Source: DATJPY01 sp035506135
GTDB lineage: Bacteria > Myxococcota_A > UBA9160 > PR03
DNA: 64,000 nucleotides
Direction: 5' to 3'
Assembly (NCBI GenBank): GCA_035506135.1
Contig: DATJPY010000048.1
Span: forward strand, 15,487 to 79,486
Shown here: in pieces, positions 9,488 through 17,189 of the stretch
Position numbering within the stretch: the first letter of the stretch is position 1
Layout of the letters: every line of letters starts with the position of its first letter
Program-made: the position numbers and the translations under genes
Notes under the pieces: generated by a model
What the model was told of the DNA's origin: nothing
The model's input: the letters and a program-made list of their open reading frames with translations, nothing else
Databases searched by the model: none

Positions 9488-10222
9488 ATGTCGCAGAAGA
9501 CACGCCGCAGCGTCCTCGTCGCCGCGCTCCTCGCCGCCGCGCTTCCCGCCGCCGCCCAGGACCAGCTCCCGCCGCCCCCGCCGCGCAAGGAGGTCTGCCC
9601 GGCGATCGACGAGTACGGCCAGCTCTGCGCGCGCGACCGCTGGAGCCGCGACTGCAGCGCCTTCGTGGACGTCGCCGATCGGCTCGGGGCGCTCTACCGC
9701 TCCGAGTACCAGAAGCTCCCGGAGTCGGGCGACAGCCTGCTCACCACGATCTGGTGGGGGTGTGGCTCCGCCACCCTCCCCGACATCAAGCGCCTGCTCC
9801 AGCAGATTGGCTCGAAGCGCGCGCTCGCGGTGCTCGCGACCGAGCCGTACAAGAGCCTCCCCACCGCGAAGCCGATGTCGGCGCCTGCGCCTCCGCCGGC
9901 CGCCGGACCCGTGTGCGAGAACCTGACGAGCGCCGCCGAGATGAGCGCCTGCGAGTCGACGAAGCTGCGGAGCGCGCAGTCCGCGCACCGGCAGGCCTTC
10001 GACGCGTGCCGCCAGGTCGTGGACGCGGATCTGCGCGGCACGCTGGTTGGTTCGGAGTCGAGCTGGGAGGAGATGCTCCCGTCGCTCTGCGACGCGAGCG
10101 GCGAGGGCTACGACGATCCCGACCGCGCCGCCTACATGCGCTCGCGCTGCATGTTCGAGTCGACGATCGAGCGGACGCAGGCGATGTTCGCGGCGCACCC
10201 GGAGTGCGCTCCCCGCGAGTGA
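9488..10222 (+). CDS. Secreted Cys-containing protein of unknown function
   Basis: 244 residues with an N-terminal signal peptide (RRSVLVAALLAAALPAAAQ) and probable cleavage after AAAQ, so likely periplasmic. The mature part has paired Cys residues (EVCPAIDEYGQLC, RDC) and, after a Pro-rich linker near residue 140, a helical segment beginning CENLTSAAEMSACES that faintly resembles LprI/DUF1311 domains. Not recognised beyond that. Its last 91 nt overlap the end of copD on the other strand. Codon use and Cys spacing support a real protein. Confidence 0.65.
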   Translation: MSQKTRRSVLVAALLAAALPAAAQDQLPPPPPRKEVCPAIDEYGQLCARDRWSRDCSAFVDVADRLGALYRSEYQKLPESGDSLLTTIWWGCGSATLPDIKRLLQQIGSKRALAVLATEPYKSLPTAKPMSAPAPPPAAGPVCENLTSAAEMSACESTKLRSAQSAHRQAFDACRQVVDADLRGTLVGSESSWEEMLPSLCDASGEGYDDPDRAAYMRSRCMFESTIERTQAMFAAHPECAPRE

Positions 10223-11886
10223 TCGGCGACCCAATAGCACGAGTCGTCCGCGAGGCTCGCGAGCGCGAGGGCCGGCGGCGCGGCGAGCGCGTCGCGCGGA
10301 TCCGGGACGGCGCGCGGCGGCTCCCAGTAGCCGACGAGGATCAGGCCGATGCCGAGCAGCGCCGGCGGCCACAGCCAGCCGACGGCGCGGCCGGTGCGTG
10401 TCGGAAGGCGCAGCTCGAGCCAGCGCGAGACGCCCGCCAGGATCCCCAGGATCGCGATCGGCAGATGGGTTAGCTGGATCAGCATCTCGTCCTTGAGGCC
10501 GATGCCGGCGTGCGAGTGCACGATCAGGAGCCCGCCGCCGAGCAGCGAGACCGCCGGAAAGACCAGGCCCGCGCGCTGCGGCGGGAGCCGCCGGGTGCGG
10601 ACCGCCCACTCGAAGAAGGCGAATCCGATCACCAGCAGGCCGGCGAGGCGATGCTGCACGATCTCGGGGTCCGTGAAGGTCTCGACGAAGCCGATGCGCC
10701 CGAACGGCCAGGCCTGGCGCTCGCTGTGCACCAGCACGAAGCCGCCGAGCGCGAGCAGGAGCAGCGGCCAGTTGCGCGCGGAGCGCGCAAGCCCGAGCCG
10801 CTCCGCGATCGCGAGCAGGGCCATCGCCACCAGGAGCGTGCCGGAGAGGCGGTGGTTGAACGTCGAGACCCCGACGACTCCGATGTCCCAGCCGCGCCAG
10901 CCGAGCGCGGCGAGGTCGCGCCATCCCTGCACGAAGACGTGCCCGACCTCGGATGCCCGCGCGACCTCGGCGCCGACGTCGACCCCGGGCGGCGTCGATG
11001 CGAGCGTGCCGGCGACGAAGAACGTGGCGAGCCCGATTCCGATCTCCAGCTCGAGCAGGCGCCAGAGCGAGGAATCCGCCCCGCCCTCGCCTCGCTCGAT
11101 CCTCGACACCGAACGGTGATTGAACGCCGCGACCCCGAGCAGGCATCCGAGCAGGAGCAGCTTGGCGACCACGAGCAGCCCGAACGAGGTGCCGACCAGG
11201 CGCTGCGGATCGCCGACGTACGGAAGCGCCAGCGCGGCGCCCGCCGCGACCAGCACGCCCACGCAGCCGGCGAAGAGTCGCGAGGCGCGCGGCAGCACGC
11301 TCTTCACCTCGACCGGGTTCGGTCTCGCGGCGCCGAACAGCACCAGGTGCGCCACGCCGCCGAGCCACGCGTAGGCTGCGGCCCGGTGGACCGCGTCGAG
11401 CGCCAGGAGTGGCGCGCGTTCGCCGAGCCAGCCGGCGGCGTGGCTCGTGAAGGCACCCCCCACGGCGATCCCGACGGCTGCGAGCGCGGCGATCCACGCC
11501 GCGGATCGCGCGCGTTCGGCGCGCGATCCGCGGGACGCCACCACGCGCGCGCCCGCCGCACACACTGCGGACGCGGTGACGACGCCCAGGTAGGACCAGA
11601 AGAACGAGGCTCCGAGGAGGCCCGACGCCCACTCGGAGACGCCGAGCACGGCGAGCGTCGTCAGGCCGACGTGAGCGACCGCTCCGAGCGCAGTGATCGC
11701 CGCGCCGAGGGCCACCACTCGCGCGCTGCGGCGCACGTGGCGCTCGAGCGACGCCTCGCCGCGGCGCCCAGCGCCGAGCGCAGCCGCCGCGAAGGCCACC
11801 CCTCCGATGGCAAGCGCACTCCCGACGCCCGTGAGGCTGGCCAGGATCGCGTGGAAGAAGTCGAGGAGCCCGAGCAGTGCTTCCAT
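10132..11886 (-). CDS. copD: CopD-family copper-resistance membrane protein, extended
   Basis: 584 residues with more than ten hydrophobic segments. The first 320 residues look like CopD (TSHAAGWLGERAPLLALDAVHRAAAYAWLGGVAHL), which with CopC is thought to move copper across the inner membrane. A further 250 residues add another membrane module with HRLSGTLL and VIVHSHAGIGLKDE, His-rich motifs that may bind metal or heme. The start is the ATG at 11886, 7 nt after the copC stop. The frame is open further upstream only because it runs antisense-like through copC. The last 30 residues overlap the convergent gene ending at 10222. Confidence 0.85.
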   Translation of the reverse strand: MEALLGLLDFFHAILASLTGVGSALAIGGVAFAAAALGAGRRGEASLERHVRRSARVVALGAAITALGAVAHVGLTTLAVLGVSEWASGLLGASFFWSYLGVVTASAVCAAGARVVASRGSRAERARSAAWIAALAAVGIAVGGAFTSHAAGWLGERAPLLALDAVHRAAAYAWLGGVAHLVLFGAARPNPVEVKSVLPRASRLFAGCVGVLVAAGAALALPYVGDPQRLVGTSFGLLVVAKLLLLGCLLGVAAFNHRSVSRIERGEGGADSSLWRLLELEIGIGLATFFVAGTLASTPPGVDVGAEVARASEVGHVFVQGWRDLAALGWRGWDIGVVGVSTFNHRLSGTLLVAMALLAIAERLGLARSARNWPLLLLALGGFVLVHSERQAWPFGRIGFVETFTDPEIVQHRLAGLLVIGFAFFEWAVRTRRLPPQRAGLVFPAVSLLGGGLLIVHSHAGIGLKDEMLIQLTHLPIAILGILAGVSRWLELRLPTRTGRAVGWLWPPALLGIGLILVGYWEPPRAVPDPRDALAAPPALALASLADDSCYWVADHSRGAHSGCAANIACVRSIVDSNMQRERM

Positions 11887-11893
11887 GCGATCC

Positions 11894-12313
11894 CTAGCCG
11901 GGGCCGAGGACGGTGAAGCCGAGCCGGCCGGCGACCCGGTGGCCGTCGACCGAGAGCACCTGCCACTCCACCGTGTAGGAGCCGGGCGCGAGCACCGGCA
12001 GCGCCGCGCGCAGCCGGTCCGGCGGTGCATCGGCGTCGAGCGCGAGCGCGCTGCGCGTTCCGCCGTCGCCGACCAGCGCCGCCTGGGAGAGCTTGTGCTC
12101 GATGCGGCTGTTGAAGCGGAGCACGAGCTCGGGCGGTGGGGCGGAGAGCCGGGCGCCGTCCGCGGGGACCGCCTCGACGAGGATCGCGTGGGCCCCGGCG
12201 TCGGTCGCGAGCGCCAGGAGCGCAAACGCCACGGCGAGCGCCCGGCGCGAGCGCAAGGCGCTCCGGCGCCGCGCCGGCGGAGGGGGCGTCGGCTGGCGCT
12301 TCCGCGACCTCAC
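11894..12313 (-). CDS. copC: CopC-type periplasmic copper-binding protein
   Basis: 139 residues with a signal peptide ending ATDAGAHAIL, so the mature protein begins with His, as in CopC where this His is a Cu(II) ligand. The beta-sandwich marks follow: VEAVPADGARLSAPPPELVLRF cut into normal strands, and the C-terminal VDGHRVAGRLGFTV with the second ligand His. The GTG at 12313 sits 8 nt after a TATGAT hexamer (12327-12322), suggesting a leaderless or very short leader. First gene of a copC-copD unit, delivering copper to CopD. Confidence 0.9.
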   Translation of the reverse strand: MRSRKRQPTPPPPARRRSALRSRRALAVAFALLALATDAGAHAILVEAVPADGARLSAPPPELVLRFNSRIEHKLSQAALVGDGGTRSALALDADAPPDRLRAALPVLAPGSYTVEWQVLSVDGHRVAGRLGFTVLGPG

Positions 12314-12380
12314 GGCGCCGCATCATAACAACCGGCGCCTGCACGTCCGCTGACAGCGGCGCCGATCGGAGGCGCCGTCG

Positions 12381-13349
12381 TCAGCGCTCGAGCAGCGCCG
12401 ACATGCGACCGATCACCGCCTCCGCCTCGGCCACGGTGCGCTCGACGATCGCGCGGCACGAGAGGATGTCGCGGATGGCCCCGGCGCCCTGGCCGCACGG
12501 CATGCAGTCGCGCTCCGGATCGAGCGGCTCGTCCGGGCCGCGCAGCGCCGCCAGCACGTCGTTGTCGCGGGAGACGGCCATCTGCGCCGGGAAGGGCAGG
12601 ATCTCGGCCGGCCGGCGCTCCCAGTCCTCGACGTAGCGGTTGCGGATCACGCGCATCGGCTTGCCGGAGTAGCAGCGCGAGACCACAGTGTCCTCGTCGC
12701 GGATCTCGGTGATGCGCTTCTTGTAGCGCTCGGCGGCGCGCGCCTCGTGGGACGCGATGAATCGGGTGCCCATCCACACGCCCTGCGCTCCGAACGAGAG
12801 CGCGGCGGCGAGCCCCCGGCCGTCCACGATGCTGCCCGCCGCCACCACCGGGATCGAGACCGCGTCGACGATCTGCGGGATCAGCGCCATTCCGGCCACC
12901 CCGCCGGTGTGGCCGCCGGCCTCGGTGCCCTGCGCCACCACCACGTCGCAGCCCGCCGCCTCTGCGGCCACCGCGTGGCGCACCTTGCCGCACAGGCTCA
13001 TCACCAGCAGTCCCGCCTCGTGACAGCGCTCGATCACGGGTCCGGGAACGCCGAGGCCCGCGATGAAGGCGCGAGCGCCTTCGTCGATCACCACGCCCAC
13101 CGCCTGCAGCATCTGGTCCGGGAGCGCGGCCAGCAGGTCGACGCCGAAGGGCTTGTCGGTGAGCTCGCGCACGCGGCGCATCTCGCGGCGGATCCCCTGC
13201 GGCGACTCGCCGGCCATGCCGAGCGTGCCGAAGCCGCCCGCTTCCGAGACCGCGGCACACACTTCGGCGTAGGCGACGCCGCCCATGCCCGCGAGGAGGA
13301 TCGGCACCTCGATGTCGAGGCGGTCGCAGAGCGGCGTGCGCAGGGTCAT
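12381..13349 (-). CDS. Nitronate monooxygenase / NPD-family flavoprotein
   Basis: 322-residue FMN enzyme with a TIM barrel. N-terminal PILLAGMGGVAYAEV, AQGTEAGGHTGG with the catalytic His, and VVAAGSIVDGRGLAAALSFGAQGVWMGTRF across the phosphate-binding end. The family oxidises alkyl nitronates, but many members from lipid-degrading bacteria have other or unknown substrates, and a related group are enoyl reductases. The ATG at 13349 follows TAGCCT by 6 nt (a run of C lies between). Probably monocistronic. Confidence 0.88.
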   Translation of the reverse strand: MTLRTPLCDRLDIEVPILLAGMGGVAYAEVCAAVSEAGGFGTLGMAGESPQGIRREMRRVRELTDKPFGVDLLAALPDQMLQAVGVVIDEGARAFIAGLGVPGPVIERCHEAGLLVMSLCGKVRHAVAAEAAGCDVVVAQGTEAGGHTGGVAGMALIPQIVDAVSIPVVAAGSIVDGRGLAAALSFGAQGVWMGTRFIASHEARAAERYKKRITEIRDEDTVVSRCYSGKPMRVIRNRYVEDWERRPAEILPFPAQMAVSRDNDVLAALRGPDEPLDPERDCMPCGQGAGAIRDILSCRAIVERTVAEAEAVIGRMSALLER

Positions 13350-13395
13350 GGGGGGAGGCTAGCGAGCCGGATCGAGGGTCGGCGAGCGCGGTCGA

Positions 13396-14442
13396 CTACT
13401 GCACGATGAAGTCGATCGGATTGGTGAGGCGCCCGTCCCGCTCGACGGCGTAGTGCAGATGCGGTCCGGTGCTGTGGCCCGTGCTGCCGACCGAGGCGAT
13501 CGACTGGCCCCGCTCCACCGACTGGCCCGGGTGCACGTGCAGCTCGCGGGCGTGGCCGAAGAGCGTGCGGAGGCCGTGCCCGTGGTCGAGGATGACGACA
13601 TTCCCGAAGGCGCCCTGCACACCGGCGAAGACCACCCGTCCGCGCGCGGGCGCGACGATGTCGGTGCCCGACTCGGCGGAGATGTCGATGCCGGCGTGGA
13701 ACTCGCGCAGCCCAGTGAACGGCGAGATGCGGTAGCCGAAGCGCGAGGTGAGCCAGCCCTTCGCCGGCCAGATCGATGGCGTCGAGGCGAGCTGATCGGC
13801 CTTGCCGCGGACCGCCTCGAGCAGGCCCTGGAGCGACCTCTCCTGCTGCTGTGCCCGGGCGAGGAGCCAGGCCGCCCGCGCCTGCAGGCGGACCCAGTCG
13901 GCGCGGCTCGGGGGATCGTTCGACGAGACCGGCGCAGGCGCGGCGGGCTCCGCCGACCCTCCCTCGCCCTCCGCAGCCGGCGGCTGTGCCTTCCGGCTCA
14001 CGTTGGCTCCGGTCGGCGCACCGATCGGAGGCGTTGCGAGGGAGGGATCGTCGGCGCCGCCTCCGACCCCGAGCCCCGGCGGCGCCGCCTCGACCGGCTG
14101 CGGGCCCGAGGCCGCCGGCAGGTTGGCGATGATCCGCACCTTGCGCTCGAACTCGCGCAGCGAGGCGAGCTGCGACTCGACGTCGCGGACCTTCTCCGAG
14201 TAGCTGTGGACCTGGTCGTCGTAGCCCTGGAGCTGCTCGCGCTGCGTGGCGGTCTCGGCCCGCAGGCGCGCGATCTCCACGGTCTGGCGCCGGAGGTGCA
14301 GCCAGTCGACGGCGATGGCACCGATCGCTGCGGTCATCACCAGGGCGGCAGTGGCCACGCGGCGCAGCCAGATGTGCTGGATCTCGAACCGGCGGATGGC
14401 TCCGGCGCCCGCCGGAACCAGCATGACGGTGTAACGGTCCAT
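13396..14442 (-). CDS. M23-family (LytM-type) peptidoglycan peptidase with coiled coil
   Basis: 348 residues from an ATG with GGGAGG upstream. One membrane segment near residues 30-48, a coiled-coil stretch (about 55-110), a Pro/Ala-rich linker, and a C-terminal M23 domain with the Zn-binding motifs HAGIDIS and HLHYAV, plus FGHARELHVHPGQ. The usual metal ligands are all present, so it could be an active endopeptidase anchored in the inner membrane and acting in the periplasm. The C-terminal IDFIVQ is the normal end of the family. Confidence 0.92.
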   Translation of the reverse strand: MDRYTVMLVPAGAGAIRRFEIQHIWLRRVATAALVMTAAIGAIAVDWLHLRRQTVEIARLRAETATQREQLQGYDDQVHSYSEKVRDVESQLASLREFERKVRIIANLPAASGPQPVEAAPPGLGVGGGADDPSLATPPIGAPTGANVSRKAQPPAAEGEGGSAEPAAPAPVSSNDPPSRADWVRLQARAAWLLARAQQQERSLQGLLEAVRGKADQLASTPSIWPAKGWLTSRFGYRISPFTGLREFHAGIDISAESGTDIVAPARGRVVFAGVQGAFGNVVILDHGHGLRTLFGHARELHVHPGQSVERGQSIASVGSTGHSTGPHLHYAVERDGRLTNPIDFIVQ

Positions 14443-14868
14443 CGGCGCCTCCCCACCCGGAGCCGCGGTTTCCGAGGACGATTCCTCCCACCCGCTTCGG
14501 TGCGGCGTGGGCGGCCTCGCGTGACCGCGGACACAGCACCGGCAGGCGCCGGGCAGGCCCGCGGCAGCCGGGCGGGGCGCGCTGCTCCGGAGCCCCCGCG
14601 GGTGCATGGAGGGTGCGTGGAGATCGGGCGGCCGCGCTTGCGCGTGGGGCCGGATCGGTTACCCACTCACCTTGGGCGTTCTCTCTGGTCGATGCGCAGC
14701 CCCCGGGCACAGCCCGCCTGTCTACCGTCCATGTGAGCCTGCCCGCACCGCCGAGAGGCGGTGCGTACATCACTCGGGCTCCGCTGCCGGACGTTCCGAC
14801 CAAGGACCTGAGAGTCGAGGCGATCGAAGGCGTCATCGGACGCCGGGGATCGACAAAGGGAATCGAGC
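14443..14868. other. Intergenic region between divergent M23 peptidase and RRM genes
   Basis: 426 nt with no convincing coding sequence. It must hold both promoters. The only strong structure I see is the GAGA-loop hairpin at 14745-14764, about 105 nt before the RRM start codon, which would lie in that gene's 5' leader if the promoter is upstream of it. Confidence 0.5.
14745..14764 (+). promoter_or_regulatory. Perfect 8-bp hairpin with GAGA tetraloop in the putative RRM leader
   Basis: GCACCGCC, loop GAGA, GGCGGTGC. GAGA is a GNRA tetraloop, unusually stable as RNA. It lies upstream of the RNA-binding-protein gene and could be an autoregulatory or cold-responsive leader element. A function is inference only. 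Confidence 0.4.
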
Positions 14869-15177
14869 TTGGGCAAGAAGCTTTACGTTGGGAATCTTCC
14901 TTTCTCCACCACCGAAACCGAGTTGCGACAGGCGTTCGAGAAGCACGGCCAGGTCGAATCCGTGGCCGTGATCATGGACCGCGAGACCGGCCGCCCGCGC
15001 GGCTTCGCATTCGTCGAGATGGCGGATGCCAGCGGCGCGTCGGCGGCGATGCAGGCGCTCGACGGCCGCGAGTTCGGCGGCCGCGCGTTGCGCGTGAACG
15101 AGGCCAACGAGCGGCCCCCGCGCAGCGGTGGTGGTGGCGGCGGCGGCTACGGCGGCGGAGGCCCGCGCCGACGCTGA
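14869..15177 (+). CDS. Single-RRM RNA-binding protein with Gly-rich tail
   Basis: 102 residues starting at a TTG preceded by AAAGGG. One RNA-recognition motif: RNP2 is LYVGNL (residues 5-10) and RNP1 is RGFAFVEM (about 44-51). The tail is Gly-rich (SGGGGGGGYGGGG) and ends in Arg, like the cyanobacterial and deltaproteobacterial Rbp proteins that bind RNA and often respond to cold. Followed after 29 nt by a small basic protein gene and then a phosphoribosyltransferase gene, so a three-gene unit is likely. Confidence 0.93.
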   Translation: MGKKLYVGNLPFSTTETELRQAFEKHGQVESVAVIMDRETGRPRGFAFVEMADASGASAAMQALDGREFGGRALRVNEANERPPRSGGGGGGGYGGGGPRRR

Positions 15178-15206
15178 GCCTCCCGGGCCGCAGGAGAGGA
15201 TGAGCG

Positions 15207-15425
15207 ATGGCCAGCAATCGACCGTCGGTTCTCAAGCGCCAGCGCGAGCGCAAGCGCGCTGAGCGTGCGGCCGAGAAGCGCGAAGAGCGTGCGCAGCGCG
15301 GCGCGGTCCGGGAGCACGGAGGTGGTGCCCCGGTCGCGACGCGCGACGAGCTCGAGGCCTACGGGCTGACGCGCGATCCGGCGGAGCCCGAGCCAGCGCA
15401 TCCGCTGCGCGGCGCGCTACGGTGA
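15207..15425 (+). CDS. Small, highly charged basic protein
   Basis: 72 residues: PSVLKRQRERKRAERAAEKR opens an Arg/Lys/Glu helix, followed by a less ordered C-terminal half. ATG 15207 has GGAGAGG upstream. I do not recognise a named family. The basic helix and the position directly after an RNA-binding-protein gene suggest nucleic acid or ribosome contact, which is inference. Confidence 0.65.
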   Translation: MASNRPSVLKRQRERKRAERAAEKREERAQRGAVREHGGGAPVATRDELEAYGLTRDPAEPEPAHPLRGALR

Positions 15426-15452
15426 GCCGCGCACCATCCGGGAGGCCCGAGC

Positions 15453-16028
15453 GTGGACAGCCAGCGCCACCTGCTCGCGAAGCATCTGGTGCAGCGGTCT
15501 TACGTGCGCGGCGACTTCGTCCTCGCCTCGGGCCGCCGCAGCGAGTACTACTTCGACTGCAGGCTCACGACCTGCTTCGCCGAGGCGATGCCGCTCATCG
15601 GGCGCGCCTTCCTCGCCGAGCTCGAGAGGCTCGGCGTGCAGGCGCGCAGCGTCGGCGGCCTCACGAGCGGATCGGATCCGATTGCGGCCGCCGTGGCGCT
15701 CTGCTCCATGGCGGGCGGCCGCCCGATCGATCTCTTCAGCGTCCGCAAGGAGCGCAAGGCGCACGGGATGCGGAAGTGGGTCGAGGGCTGCCCCGTGAGC
15801 CCCGCGGCCGTCGTCGACGACGTGGCGACCAGCGGGAAGTCCGTGGTCCAGGCCATCGAGCGCTGCCGCGAGGAGGGGCTCGAAGTGGCCGGGGTGGTGG
15901 TCCTGGTCGATCGGGAGGAGGGGGGCATGGACGCGATCCGCGCCGCTGCCCCCGGCGTCCCCGTATCCGCCCTCTTCGCGCGCTCGCAGCTCGACGCGCT
16001 GCGCGCCAGCGAGCGCGGAGAAGGCTGA
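15453..16028 (+). CDS. pyrE: Orotate phosphoribosyltransferase-like protein
   Basis: 191 residues, normal for PyrE, which joins orotate to PRPP in pyrimidine synthesis. GTG start with GGGAGG 7 nt upstream. Marks: EYYFDCRLTT near the N-terminus, the catalytic loop VRKERKAHGMRKWVEG, and the PRPP-binding motif AAVVDDVATSGKSV. The PRPP loop is complete. No other pyrimidine genes are near, so a related phosphoribosyltransferase specificity cannot be excluded. The stop codon opens the strong hairpin at 16027-16062. Confidence 0.85.
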   Translation: MDSQRHLLAKHLVQRSYVRGDFVLASGRRSEYYFDCRLTTCFAEAMPLIGRAFLAELERLGVQARSVGGLTSGSDPIAAAVALCSMAGGRPIDLFSVRKERKAHGMRKWVEGCPVSPAAVVDDVATSGKSVVQAIERCREEGLEVAGVVVLVDREEGGMDAIRAAAPGVPVSALFARSQLDALRASERGEG

Positions 16029-16062
16029 GCTCGGCGGCGCGCGACGGCGCGCCGCCGAGCTC
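16027..16062 (+). terminator. Perfect 16-bp stem with 4-nt loop between convergent genes
   Basis: Left arm 16027-16042, loop GACG, right arm 16047-16062, with no mismatch. It starts in the pyrE stop codon and ends 10 nt before the stop of the convergent ARPP-1 gene. It has no T-run on either side, so it is a terminator-like or mRNA-end-protecting hairpin serving both genes rather than a textbook Rho-independent terminator. Confidence 0.65.
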
Positions 16063-16072
16063 CAACTCTACA

Positions 16073-17050
16073 TCAATCGGTGTCTGCCGGGAACGCGGTC
16101 AGGTGCACCACGTCGACCGCGACGAGCGCCGCCGCCGCGATCCCTCCGCCGGACACGCGGACGTCCTCTCCGAGTCCGAGCGACCTCGTGGCCGACCCGG
16201 TTGCGGTCTGCACCGCGGCGAAGAAGGGCTCCGGCGCATCGAAGACACGGGCCGGCTTCGCCCGCGGGCGCAGCAGCACGGCGTCGACGGCGTCGATTGC
16301 ATACGCGCGCGACAGGGCGCTGAAGCAGCGCGCGAACACCTCCGGTCGCCCGACGACTTCGATCCCGGCGATCTCGTCGCCGATCGCCGCCACGAAGCCC
16401 GCCTGCCCCTCGATCGGATGGAACGCCGTCGCGAACTCCTGGAGCTCGCTCCGTCGCTTCCCGACGTAGTCGGCGTAGGCCTGGCTCGCCGACGTCGCGC
16501 CCGAGCCCGAGAGGCGGAGTCCGACCTCCTTCCAGACCTCCTGCTGGTCGCTGCTGAATCGCCCCCGCAGCCGCGATGTCAGGACGTCGCCGGCGATCTT
16601 TCGGCGCATCGCGGACGACACCACCTCGCCGCTGGCGAAGAAGCGATCGTTGGGAGAGCGCCTCGTCCAGCGGTGCGCCTCCACGCACGACACGTCGATC
16701 GCGACCGTACTCTTCGGCCCGACCAGGAAGCTCGCGTTCGCGATGCGGTTCTGCTTGGCGCCGCGCAGCTCCTCGCCGAACAGCACGAGGACGGCCAGGT
16801 CGCCGTCGTTCTCGACGCGGACCTGGGAGACCACGCCGTGCGCGCAGACCTCGTCGACGCGCAGGCGTCCGGCGTCGAGCGCGTCGGCGAGCGCCTCGTA
16901 GGGCGGCGCCGCCGAGGGGGAGGCGTCCTCCCGCAAGACCAGAGGCCAGAGCGTGAGCGACTTGTACGCCTGGCGCGGAGCCAGCTGCAGGCGGGCGAAG
17001 CAGGTCGAGATGGCGGGCTGAGGAACTCGGTTCTCGGGCGCAACAGGCAT
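16073..17050 (-). CDS. ARPP-1 (DUF6569) domain protein
   Basis: 325 residues from the ATG at 17050, which has AAGGAGGG 7 nt upstream; the open frame further upstream runs into the operator. The family block is plain: VRVENDGDLAVLVLFGEELR, then GAKQNRIANASFLV and VSCVEAHRW. ARPP-1 is named from gene neighbourhoods with ADP-ribosylglycohydrolase and rhodanese-phosphatase proteins; its activity is not established. It is transcribed away from an XRE regulator gene with a shared control region, so it is probably the regulator's main target. Confidence 0.8.
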   Translation of the reverse strand: MPVAPENRVPQPAISTCFARLQLAPRQAYKSLTLWPLVLREDASPSAAPPYEALADALDAGRLRVDEVCAHGVVSQVRVENDGDLAVLVLFGEELRGAKQNRIANASFLVGPKSTVAIDVSCVEAHRWTRRSPNDRFFASGEVVSSAMRRKIAGDVLTSRLRGRFSSDQQEVWKEVGLRLSGSGATSASQAYADYVGKRRSELQEFATAFHPIEGQAGFVAAIGDEIAGIEVVGRPEVFARCFSALSRAYAIDAVDAVLLRPRAKPARVFDAPEPFFAAVQTATGSATRSLGLGEDVRVSGGGIAAAALVAVDVVHLTAFPADTD

Positions 17051-17098
17051 CGGAGGACCCTCCTTCCCTGGGGCACTGCGACGGGGTTTCATCTTGGA

Positions 17099-17115
17099 TG
17101 CGTCATAATGACGCA
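17099..17115. promoter_or_regulatory. 17-bp palindromic operator
   Basis: TGCGTCAT-A-ATGACGCA: two perfect 8-bp arms around one base. A further GCGTCA half-site starts at 17120. It covers about +3 to +19 of the predicted ARPP-1 transcript, a typical repressor position, and lies next to the XRE-family regulator gene. Confidence 0.6.
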
Positions 17116-17124
17116 ATGAGCGTC

Positions 17125-17152
17125 ACTCTATCGTCGTATGAATTACTTTCAA
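17125..17152 (-). promoter_or_regulatory. Predicted promoter for the ARPP-1 gene
   Basis: On the minus strand: TTGAAA at 17152-17147, a 16-nt spacer, and TAGAGT at 17130-17125. The region is clearly more A+T-rich than its surroundings. The -35 matches the sigma-70 consensus in 5 of 6 positions, the -10 in 4 of 6. The start would be near 17118, just before the palindrome. Confidence 0.55.
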
Positions 17153-17189
17153 TACCCCGAGGCGATTTTCTGATAGGGTGGTCCACACC

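Noticed and set aside
17137..17143. TATGAAT as a plus-strand -10 for the XRE gene
   Set aside because: No -35 at a proper distance. TAGGGT at 17174-17179 fits the spacing seen at other genes better.
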